Positions 7,107-10,954 of a DNA stretch of 10,954 bases are shown piece by piece. The stretch spans positions 1 to 10,954 of the forward strand of contig JAPHSB010000221.1 of the NCBI GenBank assembly GCA_026193295.1, in the 5' to 3' direction. The stretch's first letter is position 1. Each line of letters starts with the position of its first letter. The notes beneath the pieces were generated by a model. The model saw only the letters and a program-made list of their open reading frames with translations. It did not search any database and was not told the origin of the DNA. The position numbers and the translations under genes were made by a program. The stretch is from Lysobacterales bacterium (GTDB lineage: Bacteria; Pseudomonadota; Gammaproteobacteria; Xanthomonadales; SZUA-36).

Positions 7107-8612
7107 ATGGAAAGACGAGGAAAGGATTTGGAAAACGGAATCAGGAAGGTGGTAATCGCCGGCGGTGGAACCGCCGGCTGGATGGCGGCCGCAACCGTCT
7201 CGAAATTGCTTGGCACGGTGGTTGATGTGACCCTGGTCGAGTCGGACGAGATCGGCACGGTCGGCGTCGGGGAGGCAACGATCCCCCCCCTGATCATTTT
7301 TCACCGCCAGTTGGATATCAAGGAGCAGGATTTCATGGCGGCTACCCAGGCCACCTTTAAACTGGGTATTTCGTTCGAAAACTGGCGTGACATTGACGCG
7401 GACTATATCCACTCATTCGGCGTCACCGGCCGCGATCACTGGTCGGCCGGTTTTCAGCATTTCTGGCTGAGGGACCGTGAGCGGGGTTCGGAGATTCCAT
7501 TTGGTGACTACTGCCTGGAACTCGTGGCGGCGCAGAAGAACAAGTTTGCGCACCTGCCCAAGCAGGGGTTGAATTATGCTTTCCACATCGACGCCACGCT
7601 GTATGCGAAATTCCTGAGAAAATTCAGCGAGGACCTCGGTTGCAAACGCGTCGAGGGCAAGATTGTCTCTGTAAACACGCGCGCCGCAGACGGGTACATC
7701 GAATCGCTCACATTGGATTCCGGGCAGAAGGTAGAGGGCGACCTGTTTATCGACTGCACCGGTTTTCGTGGCTTGCTGATCGAGCAAACCTTGCACACGG
7801 GCTACGAAGACTGGTCCCATTGGCTGCCTTGCGACAGTGCCGTCGCCGTGCAGACCGAATCAGTGGCGGAAGCCATTCCCTATACGCGTTCCATTGCGCA
7901 CGACTCCGGGTGGCAATGGCGCATCCCCCTGCAGCATCGGGTCGGCAACGGGCTGGTTTACTGCAGCCGGTACTTGAGCGATGAAAAGGCTCGGGAACGT
8001 TTGTTGGCCAATGTCGACGGCGAACGCCTGACCGAACCCAGAGTGATCAAGTTCCGGCCCGGGCGCCGGCTGAAGAACTGGAACAAAAACTGCGTTGCGC
8101 TGGGATTGGCCAGCGGATTCATCGAGCCGCTCGAATCGACCAGTATCCACCTGATCCAGAAGGGCATCACGCGCTTGATGCAGACGTTCCCCGTGAACGG
8201 TATCCAGCAGTCGGATATCGAGGAGTTCAATCGCCAGTCCAGGATTGAAATTGAACACATCCTGGACTTTATTGTTCTTCATTATAAAGTGACGAATCGG
8301 CAGGATAGTCCATTTTGGCGCCACTGCCGGACCATGCCTGTTCCCGACTCGCTGGCGCACCGGATAGAACTGTTCCAGGAAACGGGGAGAATTTTCCGGG
8401 AACCCAATGAACTCTTCGCCGAAAGTTCCTGGCTGCAGGTCATGCTGGGCCAGGGTATCTTACCGAAGCACCACCACCCGGTGGTCGACGTGATGAGTGA
8501 TGAGGACCTGACCCGGTTCATGGAGACCATCAAGGCGAATGTGGACGCGACTGTCGCCAAGCTGCCCAATCACCAGGACTACGTAAAACAATACTGTAAT
8601 TCTGCCCCTTGA
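7107..8612 (+). CDS. Flavin-dependent (tryptophan-type) halogenase, complete
   Basis: 501 residues, normal for the family. Seen: dinucleotide-binding GGGTAGW (19-25), VTLVES (41-46), GVGEATIPP (53-61), and a lysine in FKLGI (Lys85) at the place of the catalytic lysine. DLFIDCTGF is at 212-220, the full WxWxIP signature WQWRIP at 269-274, and ASGFIEPLESTSIH (335-348) carries the candidate catalytic glutamate (340 or 343). All key elements are present, so the enzyme looks active. Reaction by family: FADH2, O2 and chloride or bromide give a halogenated aromatic; a separate flavin reductase is needed and none is seen here. As I recall, TonB-linked relatives from Brevundimonas and Xanthomonas brominate free indoles in vitro, but their natural substrate is unclear. 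The start may be TTG at 7128, since GAGG at 7117-7120 sits 7 bases before it, while ATG 7107 has no clear ribosome site. It is the last gene of the operon. Confidence 0.94.
   Translation: MERRGKDLENGIRKVVIAGGGTAGWMAAATVSKLLGTVVDVTLVESDEIGTVGVGEATIPPLIIFHRQLDIKEQDFMAATQATFKLGISFENWRDIDADYIHSFGVTGRDHWSAGFQHFWLRDRERGSEIPFGDYCLELVAAQKNKFAHLPKQGLNYAFHIDATLYAKFLRKFSEDLGCKRVEGKIVSVNTRAADGYIESLTLDSGQKVEGDLFIDCTGFRGLLIEQTLHTGYEDWSHWLPCDSAVAVQTESVAEAIPYTRSIAHDSGWQWRIPLQHRVGNGLVYCSRYLSDEKARERLLANVDGERLTEPRVIKFRPGRRLKNWNKNCVALGLASGFIEPLESTSIHLIQKGITRLMQTFPVNGIQQSDIEEFNRQSRIEIEHILDFIVLHYKVTNRQDSPFWRHCRTMPVPDSLAHRIELFQETGRIFREPNELFAESSWLQVMLGQGILPKHHHPVVDVMSDEDLTRFMETIKANVDATVAKLPNHQDYVKQYCNSAP
7117..7130 (+). 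promoter_or_regulatory. Ribosome binding site favouring an internal TTG start of the halogenase
   Basis: GAGGAAAGG (7117-7125) precedes an in-frame TTG at 7128-7130; GAGG is 7 bases from it. A start here would remove seven residues (MERRGKD) that lie before the conserved first strand and would leave 494 residues. The ATG at 7107 lacks such a site, although it could be reached by ribosomes finishing the cupin gene 11 bases upstream. Confidence 0.4.
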
Positions 8613-8637
8613 ATATTTCGCCCTGTTGACGTCTTTT

Positions 8638-8666
8638 TTGATCTTGGCGCTGATCGTGGCTAAAAT
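8638..8666 (+). promoter_or_regulatory. Sigma-70 promoter of the regulator-GH3 unit
   Basis: TTGATC (8638-8643), an exact 17-base spacer and TAAAAT (8661-8666), which matches five of six -10 bases. The operator at 8664-8681 overlaps the -10 and the expected start site (about 8673), so the bound repressor would block polymerase. A second TTGAC at 8626 has no suitable -10. Confidence 0.75.
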
Positions 8667-8681
8667 GTAACCGCTTACATT
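8664..8681. promoter_or_regulatory. LacI-family operator (autoregulatory) of the regulator-GH3 unit
   Basis: AATGTAACCGCTTACATT, identical over 18 bases to the site at 2155-2172 and 23 bases before the regulator ATG. The position over the promoter implies negative autoregulation and common control with the receptor. Confidence 0.87.
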
Positions 8682-8703
8682 CCTTTTGCTGCGGCGTTCC
8701 CTT

Positions 8704-9708
8704 ATGGCGACAATCTACGAAGTTTCAGAACTCGCCGGCGTTTCGCTCGCGACGGTGTCGCGTGTCATCAACAACAGCGGCAAAGTGACGCCAGCGACGC
8801 GCGAGAAGGTGGAGGCTGCCATGAGGGAACTGGGTTACCGGCCGAACTCCATCGCCCAGTCGCTGGCTTCGAATCGTTCCAACTCCGTAGGTGTGCTGGT
8901 ACCCGAACTGCACGGCCCGTTTTTCGGCAGCATGCTGGGCAGCATCGAGGACGAGTTGCGCGCCTATGGCAAGCACGTGATCATCACTGCCGGGCACAGC
9001 GACGAAGAAAAGGAAAAGGACAGCATCGGCTTTCTTGTGTCGCGGCAGTGCGACGCCCTGATCTTGCACGTTTACGCGGTTTCAAATGACTTCGTGACCG
9101 ACCTGCACGAGAGCGGCACGCGGGTCGCGCTGATTGGGCGGGATCTTCCGCAAATGGCAGCGAACTGCATATGCATTGATAACGAACAGGGACAGTACCT
9201 GGCGACAAAGTCATTGATCGAGCTGGGCCACACGCAGTTGGCGTATATTGCAGGCCCGCTCTGGAAAAGCGACGGACAGCAGCGAATGGCCGGTTTCCGA
9301 CGTGCCCTCGCTGAGCATGGACAGCCTTTCGATGAGAGATGTGTGGCGGAAGGCAACTATCAAGAGGCCAGCGGCCAGCGCGCGATGAGACGCTTACTGG
9401 AGCGGCGAGTGCCGTTCACAGGCCTGGTGTGCGCCAATGACGTAATGGCTGCCGGCGCCATTGTGGTTGTTCGGGAGAGCGGGATGACACTGCCGCGTGA
9501 CCTGTCCGTCATCGGCTTCGACAATGTGTTTTTCACTCGCTATATGCATCCGGCTTTGTCGACCATCAATTATCCGATCGCCGAAATGGGACAGATGGCT
9601 GCGCGCTGCGTTCTGCGCGATGTTTACGGGGTCGAAGGCCTGGAAATCCGCAATCGTTTTGAGCCGCAGCTGGTTAGCCGGGGCTCCACCGCGCTTCTCG
9701 GGGCATGA
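8704..9708 (+). CDS. LacI/GalR-family transcriptional repressor
   Basis: 334 residues from ATG 8704, the usual family length. Seen: an N-terminal helix-turn-helix, MATIYEVSELAGVSLATVSR, followed by VINNSGKVTPATREKV. The hinge helix is PNSIAQSLAS (47-56), with Leu54 where PurR and LacI carry the leucine that inserts into the central CpG. The sugar-binding domain begins GVLVPELHGPFFGSM and ends with LSVIGFDNVFFTRYMHPALSTI. The recognition helix VSLATVSRVIN resembles GalR and CcpA, whose sites are also TGTAA-type CG-centred palindromes. The role inferred is a repressor released by a sugar, probably a glucoside, acting on its own promoter and on the receptor gene. A TTG at 8686 could add six residues, but the ATG gives the standard N-terminus. 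The ribosome site is weak. The stop codon overlaps the start of the GH3 gene (ATGA, 9705-9708). Confidence 0.94.
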   Translation: MATIYEVSELAGVSLATVSRVINNSGKVTPATREKVEAAMRELGYRPNSIAQSLASNRSNSVGVLVPELHGPFFGSMLGSIEDELRAYGKHVIITAGHSDEEKEKDSIGFLVSRQCDALILHVYAVSNDFVTDLHESGTRVALIGRDLPQMAANCICIDNEQGQYLATKSLIELGHTQLAYIAGPLWKSDGQQRMAGFRRALAEHGQPFDERCVAEGNYQEASGQRAMRRLLERRVPFTGLVCANDVMAAGAIVVVRESGMTLPRDLSVIGFDNVFFTRYMHPALSTINYPIAEMGQMAARCVLRDVYGVEGLEIRNRFEPQLVSRGSTALLGA

Positions 9709-10954
9709 TGGCTCGGCGTGGCGGAATCATTCTACTTGCAGGACTCTTCCTGATGACCATGACCAGTGAAGCCGCCGGCCTGGTGGGACCATTCGAAGAG
9801 CGCGTCAGCGCACTTCTTGAACGCATGACACTGGAAGAAAAGGTCGGCCAGATGTCCCAGGTGAACGGGGCGGGCGGTGCGATTACGGACGAACTGGCCG
9901 GTGCGTTGAGGGCTGGCCGCATTGGCTCGATTCTGAATGAAGTTGACGTCGGCACGGTCAACGAGCTGCAACGTATTGCTGTCGAGGAAAGCCGTCTTGG
10001 GATTCCGCTGTTGATCGGGCGCGACGTCATCCACGGGTTCCGCACGGTGTTGCCTATTCCGCTCGGGCAGGCAGCCAGTTTCAATGCCGGGCTGGTGGAG
10101 AAAGGCGCCAGAATGGCGGCGCTGGAGGCCGCGTCCAGTGGGGTCAATTGGACCTTTGCGCCGATGATCGACGTCAGCCGCGACCCGCGCTGGGGCCGTA
10201 TTGCCGAGAGTGCCGGCGAGGACCCCTATCTCAACAGTGTGCTCGGCGCGGCCATGGTCCGGGGATTCCAGGGCGATGACCTGGCATTGCCGGGCACGAT
10301 CGCGGCCTGTGCCAAACACTTCGCGGGCTACGGGGCGAGCGAGAGCGGCCGGGACTACAACACGACCAATATCCCGGAAAACGAGTTGCGCAACGTTTAT
10401 CTGCGTCCTTTCAAGGCCGCGGTGGACGCCGGGGTCGCGACGCTGATGGCGTCCTTCAGCGACCTGAACGGCGTGCCGGCCACGGCCAACGAATTCCTCA
10501 TGAGACAGGTCCTGCGCGAAGAGTGGGGCTTCCAGGGCTTCGTGGTCAGCGACTGGGCCTCGATCGAGCAACTCTCGGTGCACGGGATCACGGCCAACGA
10601 CCGGGAGGCCGCACTGGCCGCGGTCACCGCCGGCATCAACATGGAAATGGCGACCAGCACCTATGGCGATCATTTGGCCGGCTTGCTCGAAGAGGGCCGG
10701 ATCGACATGGCGCTGATCGACGAGATGGTCGCGGGCATTCTGCGCGTGAAATTTGCACTCGGGCTTTTCGAAAACCCCTACACGGACCCCGCGGCGTTTC
10801 CCCCTACCGGCAATGACGAGCACCTCGCCGTTGCACGCGAGGCCGCCCTGCAGAGCCTCGTCCTATTGGAAAACCGGGACCGGACCCTGCCGCTGGATGC
10901 CGGCAAACTCAAGTCCTTGGCGGTGGTGGGACCCCTGGCTGACGACCCCTATGA
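9705..10954 (+). CDS. Glycoside hydrolase family 3, BglX-like beta-glucosidase, 5' part
   Basis: Open from ATG at 9705 (or 9708) to the right edge: 416 codons of a protein that in BglX-type enzymes has about 750 residues. Seen: a signal peptide, MMARRGGIILLAGLFLMTMT followed by SEAAG, implying export to the periplasm. MTLEEKVGQM (41-50), GRDVIHGFRTVLPIPL (105-120), DPRWGRIAESAGEDPYL (160-176) and KHFAGYG (204-210) are GH3 motifs. FVVSDW places the catalytic nucleophile at Asp283, and the first domain ends near FALGLF. The second domain, with the acid/base region, starts near AREAALQSLVLLEN and is cut off. Family knowledge: it removes terminal beta-linked glucose (sometimes xylose or other sugars) from oligosaccharides. 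The four-base overlap with the repressor gene means one transcript and likely translational coupling. Substrate by inference: the glycan imported by the TonB receptor, perhaps a beta-glucan. Confidence 0.94.
   Translation, partial: MMARRGGIILLAGLFLMTMTSEAAGLVGPFEERVSALLERMTLEEKVGQMSQVNGAGGAITDELAGALRAGRIGSILNEVDVGTVNELQRIAVEESRLGIPLLIGRDVIHGFRTVLPIPLGQAASFNAGLVEKGARMAALEAASSGVNWTFAPMIDVSRDPRWGRIAESAGEDPYLNSVLGAAMVRGFQGDDLALPGTIAACAKHFAGYGASESGRDYNTTNIPENELRNVYLRPFKAAVDAGVATLMASFSDLNGVPATANEFLMRQVLREEWGFQGFVVSDWASIEQLSVHGITANDREAALAAVTAGINMEMATSTYGDHLAGLLEEGRIDMALIDEMVAGILRVKFALGLFENPYTDPAAFPPTGNDEHLAVAREAALQSLVLLENRDRTLPLDAGKLKSLAVVGPLADDPY

Noticed and set aside
8612..8640. TTTTTT run at 8634-8639 as a terminator of the halogenase operon
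   Set aside because: No convincing GC-rich stem precedes it; part of it forms the start of the -35 element of the regulator promoter.
9705..9765. Tat signal in the GH3 protein because of the Arg-Arg pair
   Set aside because: ARRGGIIL lacks the rest of the SRRxFLK pattern; an ordinary Sec signal peptide fits better.
9732..10823. Long open frame of 363 codons on the minus strand
   Set aside because: It lies entirely opposite the GH3 gene, whose catalytic and structural motifs are clear; the reverse frame has no recognisable domain and arises from high third-position GC.

Overview
The window looks like part of an accessory, carbohydrate-linked locus from a Gram-negative bacterium, most likely a gammaproteobacterium and possibly marine. 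The basis is a large TonB-dependent outer-membrane receptor of the Xanthomonas/Caulobacter type, moderately GC-rich coding DNA, and the grouping of TonB receptor, SapC-like protein, cupin/JmjC protein and flavin-dependent halogenase, which is typical of such bacteria. The taxon is inferred and was not tested.

Layout. Bases 1-811 (minus strand) hold the first 270 codons of a flavin-dependent (tryptophan-type) halogenase that runs off the left edge. Divergent from it, 1009-2004 encodes a TauE/SafE-type membrane permease. A 270-base intergenic region (2005-2274) follows; it holds two LacI/GalR-type operator-like sites, a perfect hairpin and a promoter. Next is a 982-residue TonB-dependent receptor (2275-5223) closed by a strong intrinsic terminator (5249-5275). 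A tight three-gene operon comes after it: SapC-like protein (5346-6095), FIH-like cupin/JmjC protein (6082-7095, overlapping by 14 bases) and a second, complete halogenase (7107-8612). A strong promoter overlapped by an operator precedes a LacI-family regulator (8704-9708). The regulator's stop codon overlaps the start of an exported family-3 glycoside hydrolase (9705 to the right edge, incomplete).

How it may work together. The 18-mer AATGTAACCGCTTACATT occurs identically at the receptor promoter (2155-2172) and at the lacI-GH3 promoter (8664-8681). The regulator has a PurR-like hinge leucine (Leu54) and a GalR/CcpA-like recognition helix, which suits such a CG-centred palindrome. The simplest model is a small sugar regulon: the receptor imports a (probably glucoside-containing) oligosaccharide, the periplasmic GH3 enzyme cleaves it, and the LacI protein represses both units until the sugar appears. 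The SapC/cupin/halogenase operon between them is separated by a terminator and has no visible operator. Its biochemical job is not known to me and is the most interesting open question here. No rRNA, tRNA, CRISPR array or mobile element was seen, and no gene-free stretch exceeds 300 bases.
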